Counted from the stretch's first letter, positions 9,600 to 19,171 are shown. The stretch is DNA of 20,516 nt from Gymnopus androsaceus JB14 (GCA_009733575.1 ML770087.1:1-20516); one strand, 5' to 3'. Notes: a model not told the origin generated them from the sequence alone. Made by a program: numbers and translations.

Positions 9600-9667
9600 A
9601 CTTGTCTTCACGCCCCCATCACCCCTTTCAAAACTTATCTTCGTTATCTTGCGATCTACTCATCGAA
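9166..9667. promoter_or_regulatory. bidirectional promoter between F-box copy B and the Lys/Ala-rich gene
   Basis: About 500 bp separate two divergent start codons. On the F-box side there is a CCAAT word (about 9193-9197) and TATAAATA (9226-9233). On the Lys/Ala side there is an E-box-like CACGTG (9552-9557) and a TATA-like TTTAAATA (9568-9575), followed by the pyrimidine-rich 5'UTR leading to the ATG at 9668. Most of this region is also present upstream of copy A, with these elements lost or altered there. Confidence 0.55.
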
Positions 9668-10447
9668 ATGCCTCGCAAAGCTGCAGCTGCAACAGACGGA
9701 TCTACTGATGCCCCACGTCGCTCTTCCAGAATAAAAGAGTTGCCCAAGGCCGACCCGCCTGCGAAGAAAGCTCCTGCTAAACCTCGAGCAAAGAAGGCTG
9801 ACAAGGATGCAGAAGAAAAGCCCAAATCGAGCAGGAAGAGAAAGGCTCCGACCGAAGACGAGGCTGAAGACGCTGCTGAAGATAGCGAGAAACCCGCTAA
9901 AAAGGTGAGACATTACTGAGCTCGTTGTTTGCGCTTTGTTCTCTTGTTCTTGCGTTGGTTGGCTCCTATTTCTCTCTCGGTCTTTGCCTGTATTTTTTTG
10001 CTTTATTTTGCGACTACTGGGACAGTATTGCTCACAAGTTATCGAATTTTAGGCCAAGGCTTCCAGCAAGCCCCCGAGTTCCAAGGCCGCCGCTAAACCC
10101 GCTTCCAAGGCGAAGGCAACAAAGCCCGCCTCCAAGGCAAAACCTGCTTCACGAGCTGCTTCAACCAAGCCCGCATCTCGAGCTGGATCCAAGAAACCTG
10201 CTTCAAAGGTGTGTATTGCTCTGTCTGCCTTCATTGCTCGATGTTGAAGGAAAGGAGAGGCGTCCCAACCCTCTACTCCTGGTCGAATTTTTTAAATATG
10301 TCTTGGCTCTTGAATCCATCGCTGACCCATTTTTTCTAATCCTAGGCCGAGGCTGAGCCAGCTGCGGGTAACGTTACCGTCGATGAAACGATCCCAGAAG
10401 AAGAAGAAGAAGAAGAAGCCCCCGCTGTGGAGGCAGCAGATGCCTAG
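9668..10447 (+). CDS. small Lys/Ala/Pro-rich nuclear protein, histone H1-tail-like
   Basis: Three exons, 9668-9904, 10053-10208 and 10346-10447, all joined in phase 0 across introns of 148 and 137 nt (GTGAGA...TTTTAG and GTGTGT...TCCTAG); 164 residues. Residues 1-79 start MPRKAAAATDG, include RRSSRIKELP, an AKKAPAKPRAKKA run and a nuclear-localisation-like SSRKRK. Exon 2 (residues 80-131) is almost wholly Lys/Ala/Ser/Pro, with several KPAS or RPAS-type repeats. Exon 3 ends in an acidic tail with seven consecutive Glu. No folded domain (no winged helix or HMG box) is visible, so it resembles an H1 C-terminal tail or HMG-type accessory chromatin protein. A DNA- or chromatin-binding role is inferred from composition. 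The proposed splicing keeps the composition bias uninterrupted, which supports it. Confidence 0.75.
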
Positions 10448-11291
10448 AGGTACGAAGCTTTTCGCTGCCTATTTTGCTCTAATGCTTCATCTAATGCAAT
10501 TCTGCTCCCAGATAGGCGTCGTCTACATCGGTTTATCTATATTATCGATTTCCATCCTCGTTGACACGCTTGCCTCGTGTATATCGTCCTTCTGTATCAA
10601 CATCTATGCCTCTCTAGATTCGATTCCAATCGGAAGGAACAATCTTGAGGGTTCACTCGAACCCTTGCCCTATCTTATTACACGTGTCTGGTTCGTTTTG
10701 CTGTCGTCGCTCTTTCCTGTCTCTGTCTCCATTTTTCTTTTTTATCGTTGTCGCCGTCGTCGTTGTTTATTGTCTATTTTTCCTCACCCTTGTGTATGTG
10801 TAATGTTTGTGATCATCACCTTGGTTTGGTCAATCTTCCTCTTTTTATTTGCCGATTTTTCCCTGGGACTGCGAGTGTTTGATGTTCAATTTCAGACGCT
10901 GTTCCATATACATACGTTCTATGTTCATGTCGTTGACATCTTTTCCTCCCTGTACCATTTCCTGTTCACATCGTTCCCCTTCTTCACGATCACTTCACGA
11001 TTTTCTTCCTCCGCTCCTCTTTTTTGTGTGTTATTTAGTTATATCGTGTATGTAGGCTTCCGTTGCCGTTCTACTCGTTATATATTGCATATCCTTATTG
11101 ACTGCGCGTTACTGCAATCTACATTATGTACTGCTGTAATGGGCAATTTCTTTTATCTTGGAAAACGCTCGTGGTGCTCTTAAGCCTCAGTTGGTGCTTG
11201 CGAAGCTAGCCGCTGTCCGGTAAACCTCAGCTACACACTAGCTCACTTAATTCGGACAAAATAGAAAGGAAAAACCATCACATTCGTTGAA
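10448..11291. other. 3'UTR and convergent intergenic region
   Basis: Long T/C-rich stretch after the Lys/Ala-rich gene, up to the stop of the convergent GH127 gene. A 266-codon open frame crosses it, but its composition (Phe/Leu/Ser/Cys-rich) is simply that of translated polypyrimidine DNA, and it starts inside exon 3 out of frame. I call it non-coding. Confidence 0.55.
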
Positions 11292-14200
11292 TTATACCGA
11301 CAAAGGTTTTTGCCCAAACTCGCCAACCCCACTGTTGAACAAACTCGACTCAGTAAAGACCGGAAACTCGCTGATTCTGAGTCTAGTAGCCTGCAAATGC
11401 GTCCGTTCAGAACCAAGATGTACATGTATATAATCAAAGACACCAACTCACCCCAAACGGCACAAGCTTTATGGTTCTCTCCTCTCCTAGACACTTTGGA
11501 TTCTCAGGCGGAGACGCCGCGAACATATCTCCCGCCAAAGGCCAATCAATCGGACACGCAGACACCTCGATGCTCACAGGAGGCTTGCCCGAGTCGAATA
11601 TCGGAGAAGGAAGGGCATGATTGAGAGATTCAGATGAAAATTCCCCCGGCTCCGCTTCGTTATAAAACGACATCTTGGTAAGATCAGCGCTGAGAGCGTA
11701 TTCCCATGCTCCAGTCGGGTCGAGCTGTAAATCGATAGCGTGAGGTTCGCGTGGGTCTTGAGCGATGATTTTCTCGGAGCGAGGGACTGAAAATGGCGAT
11801 TAGATATATACGAGGATAGGGCTTGCGGGGACTTACTATCGAACGCATAATTAAGCGGACCGCGGTGGATGGCAATGGAACCATGGGGACGTTCCTCTAC
11901 AAGAGCCAACATCATTAATCCAGCCAGCTTCCCAAGAATATGCACGCGACTTACCGATTGTAATTTCGGCAGGAAAGTGCATCAAGAAGCTTGTTACGCC
12001 CTCACCAACCGTGACCGGCATAAGACCTGTTTCTTCATCGGGAACAAGCTCTATCTTCTCCCCTTCGTTGAATGATATAAATCCGCCTTGAACCCAGCTG
12101 GGAACACGGAAGTGATATGTGAATGGTTTTTGTGCAACGATGGTGGTATTCAACGTATCGCCAAATGGATAGAGCGTCTCGACAGTGACTTTGACAAGAT
12201 TATCTATGAAAAGGAGAACAGAGTTAAGAATATTTTCTATATCATGAACGAAGAACTCACCTCCGTCAAGCATTGTCTGCACATTAAATGGTCCGAGATA
12301 GAGCTGAACCAGTCCCTTCCCATCAGCAGTAGTCAGAAAAGCGTTGGAAATGAATTTTGGCCAGCCTTGAGGAAAGTTGACAGTACAACATCTACGAATG
12401 AGATCAAACTCCGAATTCACCAAGTCAAAGTGCCTGCTTACGGATAATTAGGTTCGAGACCGAAAACGTTCGAGTAGGGGCTGCGTCAGTACACGACATG
12501 AGGCTATAACCCTCGCAAAAGTGTCTGTGAGCATCACTTACCCATCTTCAGGGAACGGGTTTCTATTAACCACACACGAGAGCACATTAGCGATGAACAC
12601 ACACATGAACAAACGTCAACAGCTTACGGGGTCATATTCTTTGATGCAACCTGGTTCTGCTGCTGCAAATATTGGCGGCCCCACATGTCAGCAGTGATAG
12701 TCGCGGGTAGGGCATTGTAGGTCATTCGTTCAACCTAAACAGGAACAGGAGGTACACAGGTTCAGCCAGTTTATGCGGAGGAGAACTGATACTAAAACCG
12801 TACCCTATCCGCAAACTTGAGGTCCCCAATGACTTGATAAAGATACGAGCCGCTACGGGACATGTCCATTTTCAGAGCGGAGCGACGAGTCTCTAGGGTT
12901 TGGCTCACGAAAACATGGCTTCCTGGACAGGACTGTATCAGTATTTCGACTTTTTTCAAGCCAATAGCGTCGGAACGCACCACGACCAGGCATAATTCAG
13001 TCCTATATAAGCCTCAACAAACAACATTGAAAGGAGCTTGCGGGAATACATTACCCTCGAACGGCCTCCAATCCAGCTAGCATTTCGTCTGCTGCATAGG
13101 CACCAGATGGACGTCCGTGGTATTTAAACATCAAATCCCAGCTCAGGCTAGCCGCAACAATGTCTGTCAAAGTATAAGTACACCGAACCCCAAACTTGCC
13201 ACGAAAAGGATAAGGGTGCTTTTAACATACCAGTTTGATTATGTGTAAACCGGTATGTGGCAGGGAGGGCTTTTAGACCTTCAGCCATGTTAACACCGTG
13301 CCACTAGATACTTCTCATTCGATTGTTCTTGTGAAATATCGAAAGAAATATACCGAAAGTTCCATTCCAAATGGATTTGTCAGATTCTCTACTGGACCAG
13401 TGGGGAAAAACTGCGATGAGTATCTTGTCAGTTATTTTGCATGGGGACGAGACTGACAGAAAGTACCTCCTCAGAGAACACCCTCTCCCAAGGAACCCCA
13501 CTCCATTTGAGTCGCTTCATCGTATCCACGAGTAGCTCTTCTTCCCCCCGCGGGTGAAAATCGTGCAGCCTGTGGAAGTACCATATGAGTGCACATTGTT
13601 GAATGTTGAGATACCACTCGCCATTGCAGTACGATCACAAAGTCCTCCCATCGCGTAGCAGCCCATTTGTCTACTCCTTCGCCGTTGCACAACATCTTGT
13701 TGGCCAGTTTCACGAATTTATGAAAAGCCGTAACTACTCTGTCGGTGAGCTCGGGTTTGTATTCAACCATCTGGATAGCACCGAAGAAGAATGGGTATCT
13801 AGAGCGATTCAATATGCATAGCTGCTACAGGTATTCGAGGAACTGCACTCACCTTCCCCAGAGGTATCGCGGCTTTTCTGTGTCAACTTCTGGACCCAAC
13901 CATCCCGTCGAATCTTGATTGTCCAGGACATAGTCCAGAAATTCTTGTGTCTTTTCATTGATGGTAGTGTCATTAATGAGTATGCCGTTGGGTACCATGG
14001 CATTGAACCAGTAGCTTCCAGCTGTATACGCTAAGTCAAGCTCAGTAATTAAGTATCAGAGGATGTATGCAAACCTTCTTCAAGATAAGAGTAGTATGAA
14101 TCGCCACCAATCCAGTCTGATTTTGCTACGCTAGAAGGAGCGTTAGTGAAGGTTTGCGAGCAGAGCATGCCACATACAGGTCATAAAAAGTATGCATATG

Positions 14201-14483
14201 TCCCGCAACACCGTTGGTCTGCACTTGGAGCTAACAACAGATGGGCATGAATTTGAAAAAAAAAGTTGTTGAGAGTTATCGAGACACACTTGATCATAAA
14301 GCCATCCTGCAGGCGTAACGTCTCCCAAAGGCAAAGTTAGGAATTGTTTAGGCGCAACTGATAAGATCCACCAGGCTTCAGAAATACTTATAGTTTCTGC
14401 GAATGTTTGAGCATCATACGTTCATATTTGGCTGAAACACCACAGGAGCCTGCAAGGGCAATAGTACAGGCCAGAAAGATCAT
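11292..14483 (-). CDS. secreted GH127/DUF1680 glycoside hydrolase-like protein (684 aa, 21 exons)
   Basis: Likely secreted enzyme of the DUF1680/GH127 (beta-L-arabinofuranosidase) clan, acting on plant or cell-wall arabinose. Exons: 14483-14420, 14357-14290, 14230-14178, 14130-14075, 14021-13853, 13798-13622, 13569-13467, 13410-13354, 13303-13231, 13163-13055, 13002-12981, 12922-12909, 12852-12804, 12734-12628, 12562-12542, 12480-12442, 12391-12261, 12203-11955, 11896-11837, 11786-11452, 11390-11292. Every junction keeps phase. Residues 1-18 are a signal peptide (MIFLACTIALAGSCGVSA). Family landmarks: LPLGDVTPAGWLYDQ (residue 30 on), AGSYWFNAMVPNG, YLWGRYPFFFGAIQ, TELC (Glu312, Cys314), YLYQVIGDLKFADRVERM, CCTVNFPQGWPKF (Cys395, Cys396) and a C-terminal beta region ending LVPFGATRLRISEFP. 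From memory, characterised GH127 enzymes bind zinc through Glu-x-Cys and the Cys-Cys pair, one Cys being the nucleophile; all are present. The substrate is not certain, since many fungal members are uncharacterised. Confidence 0.85.
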
Positions 14484-14539
14484 TTCAGTCGCGAGAAATA
14501 GAGTGCCTATGTAGAGGAAGATAAGAAGGAGCGAAGCGC

Positions 14540-14887
14540 CCAAACGACTGCTGGAGATTAGATTAGATCAAGTATTTGAGCCACTATTCGCTACTCTTCC
14601 CGCAGAGCTACAGAGAGAAATCGTCTCAAAGGGAGATATTGGCACTCTATCCTCGCTTTCACAGTTTTCTAGCACTCCCTACGCGTATTCCAACGCCTTC
14701 CTATACCAAAATGTGGATTCCACATCTTGCGCTACGACAAGAAGAGCAACTTCCTCTTACAGGTCCTCATCCTGCTAAAGTTGTCAAGGAGATAAAGCTT
14801 CATACACTGGAGGGGAATCGAATCGCTACAGTGATAACTACGACGAAGAAAATTTCTGGCTCTGAATCAGATGAATCAGACGAGTGA
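14540..14887 (+). pseudogene. F-box-like gene remnant
   Basis: One frame reads LPAELQREIVSKGDIGTLSS then AFLYQNVD, the look of a basidiomycete F-box-like N-terminus, with no ATG before it. It stops after SSYRSSSC near 14780. In another frame the sense resumes as GPHPAKVVKEIKLHTLEG, typical of the LRR part following such F-boxes, ending at 14887. The two parts need a frameshift or missed splicing to join. It is divergent from the GH127 gene. Family assignment is from pattern only. Confidence 0.4.
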
Positions 14888-15591
14888 CCCATCAGATTCC
14901 CACCAAATGCAACAGCCAACAGCTGGAACTGTATCGGCGGTACTACAAATACCTGCTTATGCTATGTAACCGTTATTCGCTCCATCTCATGCAGATGAAG
15001 AGTCTGGCTGATGAGGTAGAGTTATCAATGGTCAAGTTTGGCTTGTCGGAGTATCTCCCTATCCAGTCAGCATTGAACGAGGATATTGAACTCAGGGAAC
15101 AAGGACGGATTAATGAGAATGAAATGGATACCAATGGGCTTGAACCTATTCCTATCTCTCGGATCTTGGACCAGAGTCTCTGTCATGAAAAAAACCAGGT
15201 AGCATTCCAATCCTCCGCCAGTTCAGAGACCCTTCTTGATCAATTCTTGATTATTGAACAGGTTTGTTGGCATATTGAATTAACAAAGACAAATGAGCGA
15301 ATGTGGATCTCCCACACAGATGGAAAGGAATGGTAAAAACTGTTTACAATGAATAAATCTGTTAAAACTCTAACATCTGTTTGCTGTAGGATGTTCACAG
15401 GTATTAACAGACCCATCTTTCTCCACTTTATAAACAAGTGGAACAGTGGCTCAGAGCTCTCAGAGGTTGAATCCTTGCAGGCTTCTATTCCAGCTTTAGA
15501 TAATGTGGATGCTGCTCATACACTCCTAATGCTTACTTCCACAACCTCAAATGGAGATCCCATGGATGTCGTGGTTTCTGCTCAGATGTAA
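14884..15591 (+). CDS. hypothetical protein, two exons
   Basis: Exon 1 reaches 15332 and exon 2 is 15390-15591. The 57-nt intron (GTAAAA...CTGTAG, with CTCTAAC branch-like word) joins GAA-TG to G-ATG to give EWMFTGINRPIFLHFINKW without a break, and the spliced frame ends in TAA. The 5' end is uncertain: the frame opens at 14884, but codon sense near 14890-15000 is mixed (another frame reads QQPTAGTVSAVLQ), so part of the N-terminus may be decayed or belong to an upstream exon. The product is about 216 residues, with no signal peptide, membrane segment or family that I recognise. Adjacent repeats suggest it may belong to a repetitive gene family. Confidence 0.45.
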
Positions 15592-15769
15592 GACTGGGGT
15601 TGACGGTCTTGGGGAAAGGTACTAGAAGTAGCTTTGTGGCCTTAGTATAAAAGGCAGATGAGATCTGCAATTGAATATGTGTGCGGGTGAGCTAGTCGAA
15701 GACTAGTAGTGAGAAGCGGGTGGATTGGGAATGCCAAAGCTCCTGAATATGAGTTCAGAGTCTAGTTGT
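15592..15769. other. downstream region
   Basis: Short non-coding stretch between the two-exon unknown gene and the foldback structure; probably 3'UTR. A GTCGAAGACTAG/CTAGTAG partial inverted word is seen but nothing convincing. Confidence 0.35.
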
Positions 15770-15950
15770 GTGAGCCCAGCTGGTTCTTTAGCAGTATTAA
15801 AATAAACCCCGACAAGTTCTCAGAGGTGCATTTTAATATTTGGGACAACTTGTCAGCACCAAAGTTGTAATATCTATACAGAGAGAACGAGAGCCCGTGG
15901 GAAAAAAAGGACACTTTTCTCATGCTCGTACAGGTCACCTGCACCCAACC

Positions 15951-16075
15951 CTAACCCTACCTCATATCCTAACCCTAATGATGACTAATATTATAACAGT
16001 GGAGGCAAGCCCCACACCCCCATTTTTATCCTCAACCCCTAAACCCTAACCACCCTAACCCTAACCTATGTGCAC
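15951..16075. repeat. interstitial telomere-type repeats (CCCTAA)n
   Basis: Several short arrays and single copies of CCCTAACCCTAA occur around 15951-15981 and 16032-16069. TTAGGG appears in reverse near 16110, 16193-16206 and 16316. Basidiomycete telomeres are TTAGGG, so these are interstitial telomere-like sequences; the arrays are too short and mixed to be an actual chromosome end. Confidence 0.75.
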
Positions 16076-16086
16076 TGTTTGTTTGG

Positions 16087-16160
16087 CACTGTTTTGATCA
16101 GGTCTCTATGTTAGGGTAAGCACAAAGTGCTTACCCTAACAAGACCTGACCAAAACAGTG
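16087..16160. repeat. central hairpin
   Basis: The left arm (16087-16123, CACTGTTTTGATCAGG...TTAGGGTAAGCAC) and the right arm (16127-16160) are complementary except for one mismatch and a 3-nt gap, around a loop of only 3 nt. DNA or RNA from here would fold very stably. Confidence 0.9.
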
Positions 16161-16560
16161 CGAAAATTTCCTTTTTTGGCATAACTTGTTTTTAGGGTTA
16201 GGGTTAAATGGATAGCACCATCGGAAAGAGGGCGGAAAATAACGGGGTGTAGCCATTTCTGTTTTTTCCCACAGCCCCTAGTTCCCGAGATATGGCCCCA
16301 TCTTATCATACTATGGTTAGGGTTCCTCTGTCAGTACTGTAGGCTCTATATAGCTGTCGCAAATATTAAAATGCGCCTATGAAAAGTTGTCAGGCTTTAT
16401 TTTAATAAGGCTAGAGCCTCAGGTGGTGAGCCGACGTCAATTTGTCGACGGTGGCAAGTCTGGTTGTTGTATGAGCTTGCTGGTAGTCAGGTTGATGCGT
16501 AACTCAAAAAGTGGAAGCCAGAACAAGCATATATTGGATATAGAAAATAGACAGAGTATA

Positions 16561-16597
16561 AGAGAATAGAGAAATAAGAGAATAGAGAAATAAGAGA
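16561..16597. repeat. 16-bp tandem repeat
   Basis: AGAGAATAGAGAAATA occurs twice exactly (16561-16576, 16577-16592), followed by a partial third unit. Purine-rich simple repeat. Confidence 0.85.
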
Positions 16598-16661
16598 TAC
16601 GGGAGTAAAACAAGTTAATATCAAGACAAGGGATCCTCCAAGAGAGGTTCCTCTATCCTCT

Positions 16662-18177
16662 GTGGGGCATGTAGGTCCTCCTGGTCGGGGTTGTATTGTT
16701 AAAACATTGACTTCCCAATCCTCCCCTTCCCAATCCCATCATTCTGTTAGTCCTTTGGGCTATTTGTATGAGCCTCAAGCACCTGGGTCCTGGAGTTCTC
16801 CCTGCAAACAGGGTGATTCAGCTCGGATGGTTGCGAGCAGGTCCTCCAATGCTCCCTCACCTGCTACTCCAGTCCCCTCCCTTCTTCCTTCCCGCAAGGT
16901 ACAAGTTATCCATGGTCCTACAATTTGTATACCTCCTCCTGCACAATGCTCTGTTCCACCTCCTCAGGTCCCTTCTGTCCCTTTGCAAGCTGGAGACATG
17001 CTCATACCTCCTGGGTCAGATTTGGCTTGAGAGTTGCAAGCTTTTGAGGACACAGAGGCGCAGGTTGCTGCTGTGAGCAAGGCGCATTTTTTCAAGGAAC
17101 AGGCGGATGCTTGTCTTGCTGCAGCTGAGACTAAGCGTCGCTTGGAAGCAGAGCAGCAATGCAAGGAGAAGCAGCAGTCAGTCAAGAAGTATTTGGAGGA
17201 GGATATGCAGGAGAAGGAGCGGGATGAGAAGGCAGCTTGTTGACAGCAAGGCAGCCTGGGGTTTGGCAAAGGCCCAAATGTCAGGTTGGGTCCTCAATGT
17301 CACTTAGTTTGAATTCTCAAGTGGCCATGTCTCGTCCAAGTGCTATCTCCCCTAGGCCAGTCCTCACTCCTCCTGTCGTCCTTCCTGGCGGTGTTCCTTT
17401 GACATTGTCCACCCCTCCTCCTAAGGCTCCTACCCCGCCTCCATCCACTTCCACTCCCATTCCTTCCCCTATTCCATTACCCATTCCCTCTCCACACTCC
17501 CCCATGTTTTCTCCTTTGATTGGCCAGTCTGCCAATCCTTCCAATCACTGGTCTCCTGTTCCTCATTGGGTATGGTCTCCTCCCTGCCTCCTTGAGCAAC
17601 CCAGTTTGGATGGGGCTGCCTACCACAGGGCTCATGTCAACATTGCTTCCAGTTGCAACCCTGCAATGAACAATCTTTGGAATGCCTATAGTGATAGCCA
17701 TCAGCTGGATCCTTCCTATCTAATCCATTGGGATCCATTGATGAGTTGTCGTTTTCCTCCTTCCCTTTTTCTTCTGACTTTTGTTCTTACCCCTCTTTCT
17801 TTCTCTAGCCTCCCATGCCCATCCTACACAATAACAATGTTGGATCCCTTCAGCAGGAGTTGCTGGATATGCAGAGGCATTTTAACTCCGCTCAGTTGGA
17901 TCCCAAGACCAAGAGGGCATGTAACAAGATGTCCGTTGTTCAGACGCAACACTTGGAAGCCCAGATTGTTGACCTGCATTGTTTGAACTCGGAGCAGGAG
18001 CGCATGCTGAAGAACCACCAAGTCGAGTACAAGTTACTGCAGGCAGAAGTGAAGACCTTAGTGGACAGTGCTGCAGCTTCCGCTGCTAGCACTGCCCAGG
18101 CCAAGGCTTACAAGGCTTTCATCAGCAAAAATGGTTTGTGCCCAGGCCACCTAGGGTGGCCTGATAGGCTCACTTAA
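16662..18177 (+). pseudogene. decayed Pro-rich/coiled-coil gene, probably repeat-derived
   Basis: Protein-like sense runs through three frames. First frame: Pro/Ser-rich text from 16662, a TGA at 17028, then in the same frame ELQAFEDTEAQVAAVSKAHF and a Glu/Lys/Ala-rich charged helix (AETKRRLEAEQQ...) to TGA at 17241. Second frame: Ser/Pro-rich from about 17300 to 17760 (STPPPKAPTPPPSTSTP). Third frame from about 17809: LQQELLDMQRHFNSAQLD...HLEAQIVDL..., a heptad-like coiled coil, to 18177. A polypyrimidine tract and CTAG before 17809 may be an old intron end. At least two in-frame TGA codons could derive from CGA by C-to-T change. No transposase, reverse transcriptase or other named domain is visible; I do not recognise the family. 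Confidence 0.5.
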
Positions 18178-18181
18178 AATG

Positions 18182-18235
18182 ACCTGGGCTACCTAGGTCA
18201 CCCAGGTGACCCAGGTGACCTGGGTTACTCAGGAA
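18182..18235. repeat. 9-bp minisatellite
   Basis: Six head-to-tail units of the ACCYRGGTB type (ACCTGGGCT, ACCTAGGTC, ACCCAGGTG twice, ACCTGGGTT, ACTCAGGAA). Each unit is close to its own complement (CCTGG/CCAGG, CCTAGG), so the array is rich in small palindromes. Confidence 0.8.
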
Positions 18236-18310
18236 TTTGCACATATCCTAATACACCTGAGGGAGCCTGGTTGCAGCCTTAACACAGCCTGAGTGCAGCC
18301 TGAGGGAGCC

Positions 18311-18405
18311 TTGAGGACACCTCAGGATGCCCCAGGATGCCCCAGGACACCTCAGGATGCCTCAGGACACCTCAGGATGCTCCAGGACACCTCAGGCAAC
18401 CTCAG
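18311..18405. repeat. 10-bp minisatellite
   Basis: About nine units of CTCAGGACAC alternating with CTCAGGATGC (consensus CYCAGGAYRC), in exact 10-bp register from 18311 to 18405. Looser CAGCCTGAG words precede it at 18275-18310. Together with the 9-bp array it shows recurrent slippage around a CAGG core. Confidence 0.85.
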
Positions 18406-18674
18406 TTCTGTCCAAGATTAGGGCTTTAACAGTCACTTACGTATTACATCCAGTAATTAGGGTGGTGTCAAGTTTTTTTCTCTTTCATTGAGGTGGTCAA
18501 AGCGGTCCATACGATGACCTAATTGAGATATGATGTCTGAAATTTTGATACAGGAACAGTAGACTATGTACTGGGCTAAGAAAATACATCACAGATCTAT
18601 GGTACAGCAAAGAGTTCAGCAATCCTGCAAAAAGTAAGAATCCAATATCCAATATCCAACACCAAGCATATCTT
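18406..18674. other. no gene seen
   Basis: Sequence between the minisatellite and the stop codon of the unknown minus-strand gene; presumably its 3' flank. No supportable frame. Confidence 0.4.
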
Positions 18675-19171
18675 TCAGATGACAACCTCTCCTAGCCAAT
18701 CTGGTTTGTAGAATGCCATGTCATAGCGATTATGTGACGTAGGCCACAAGTCCATCGTGTTCAAGTTAAAATGCACGGTATATAGTGCTTTCTGTTTGGA
18801 TGTCCGTTCGAAAAGGCAAAAGTGTAGTGAGCATGGTGGCCAGTCAAGTTCGCCCTAAAAAAGCGCCATTAGTTGCAAGAACAAACAAGAAAAGACGCAA
18901 CGTACACCAAAACCCAATGTTCAGGAATACACGGACAATTCCACCCCTTGTCTGCCAAAATACGGCGGATGATACTTTTCAGCACGTCGCTGGTGGGCGG
19001 ATTCCCTTCAATTCGAAGGGAGCAATAAACTTGCAGAATAATCAGCCTTTTGACCTTAGAAACTCGCGCTATCCGCTGAAAGATTAGGATGTTAGGATAG
19101 TTTAGAAGTATAAAGGAATACCTCACCTTTCGCCTAACCACAGCCTTGGCCTTGTGGTAGAAACCAGACAT
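18675..19171 (-). CDS. unknown protein, three exons (130 aa)
   Basis: Exons 19171-19127, 19075-18908 and 18854-18675 are joined in phase 0 across introns of 51 nt (GTGAGG...TTTCAG) and 53 nt (GTGTAC...TTTTAG with CAACTAAT branch-like word). The ATG follows a pyrimidine-rich leader (CTTCTTCCCCTCTTC), usual for fungal genes. The product starts MSGFYHKAKAVVRRK, is basic at the N-terminus, has a middle with SIIRRILADKGW, and ends in a C-terminal exon with ALYTVHFNL and YDMAFYKPDWLGE. No signal peptide or membrane helix. The final exon keeps 59 open codons in the one frame the splice predicts, which favours a real gene. I do not recognise the family; a faint likeness of LYTVxF...LW to the nitrile-hydratase beta C-terminal fold is too weak to use. 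Confidence 0.45.

Larger units (their letters stand above)
15770..16435. mobile_element. foldback structure containing telomere-type repeats
   Basis: Outer inverted repeats 15796-15842 and 16360-16406 match at about 41 of 47 positions (CAAATATTAAAATGC on one strand) and continue more weakly outward. Partly matching inner segments (TTTTTTCCCAC...CTCGTTC type at about 15880-15917 and 16262-16284) lie at symmetric positions. A strong central hairpin is at 16087-16160. Between the arms lie CCCTAA and TTAGGG words. I see no reading frame that could be a transposase. It looks like one old large palindrome or a non-autonomous foldback element. Confidence 0.65.

Noticed and set aside
10383..11183. 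266-codon open frame on the plus strand, the longest single-frame ORF in its region
   Set aside because: It starts inside exon 3 of the Lys/Ala-rich gene in the wrong frame, and its Phe/Leu/Ser/Cys composition is what polypyrimidine 3' sequence gives when translated.
12923..12980. Reading straight through the GH127 microexon region in the open 63-codon frame (12983-12792)
   Set aside because: It destroys the conserved ELC...EAMFS...SYLYQ order; splicing in the 22- and 14-nt exons restores it exactly.
15951..16206. True chromosome end (telomere)
   Set aside because: The arrays are short and interrupted, face both directions and lie within about 4.5 kb of further genes on the right.
17317..17544. 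Gly-rich minus-strand frame
   Set aside because: Mirror of the Pro/Ser-rich plus-strand repeat; glycine runs are the complement of proline codons.
18785..19087. 100-codon plus-strand frame with basic residues
   Set aside because: Opposite to the spliced three-exon minus-strand gene, which has a better start context and phase-consistent introns; not fully excluded.
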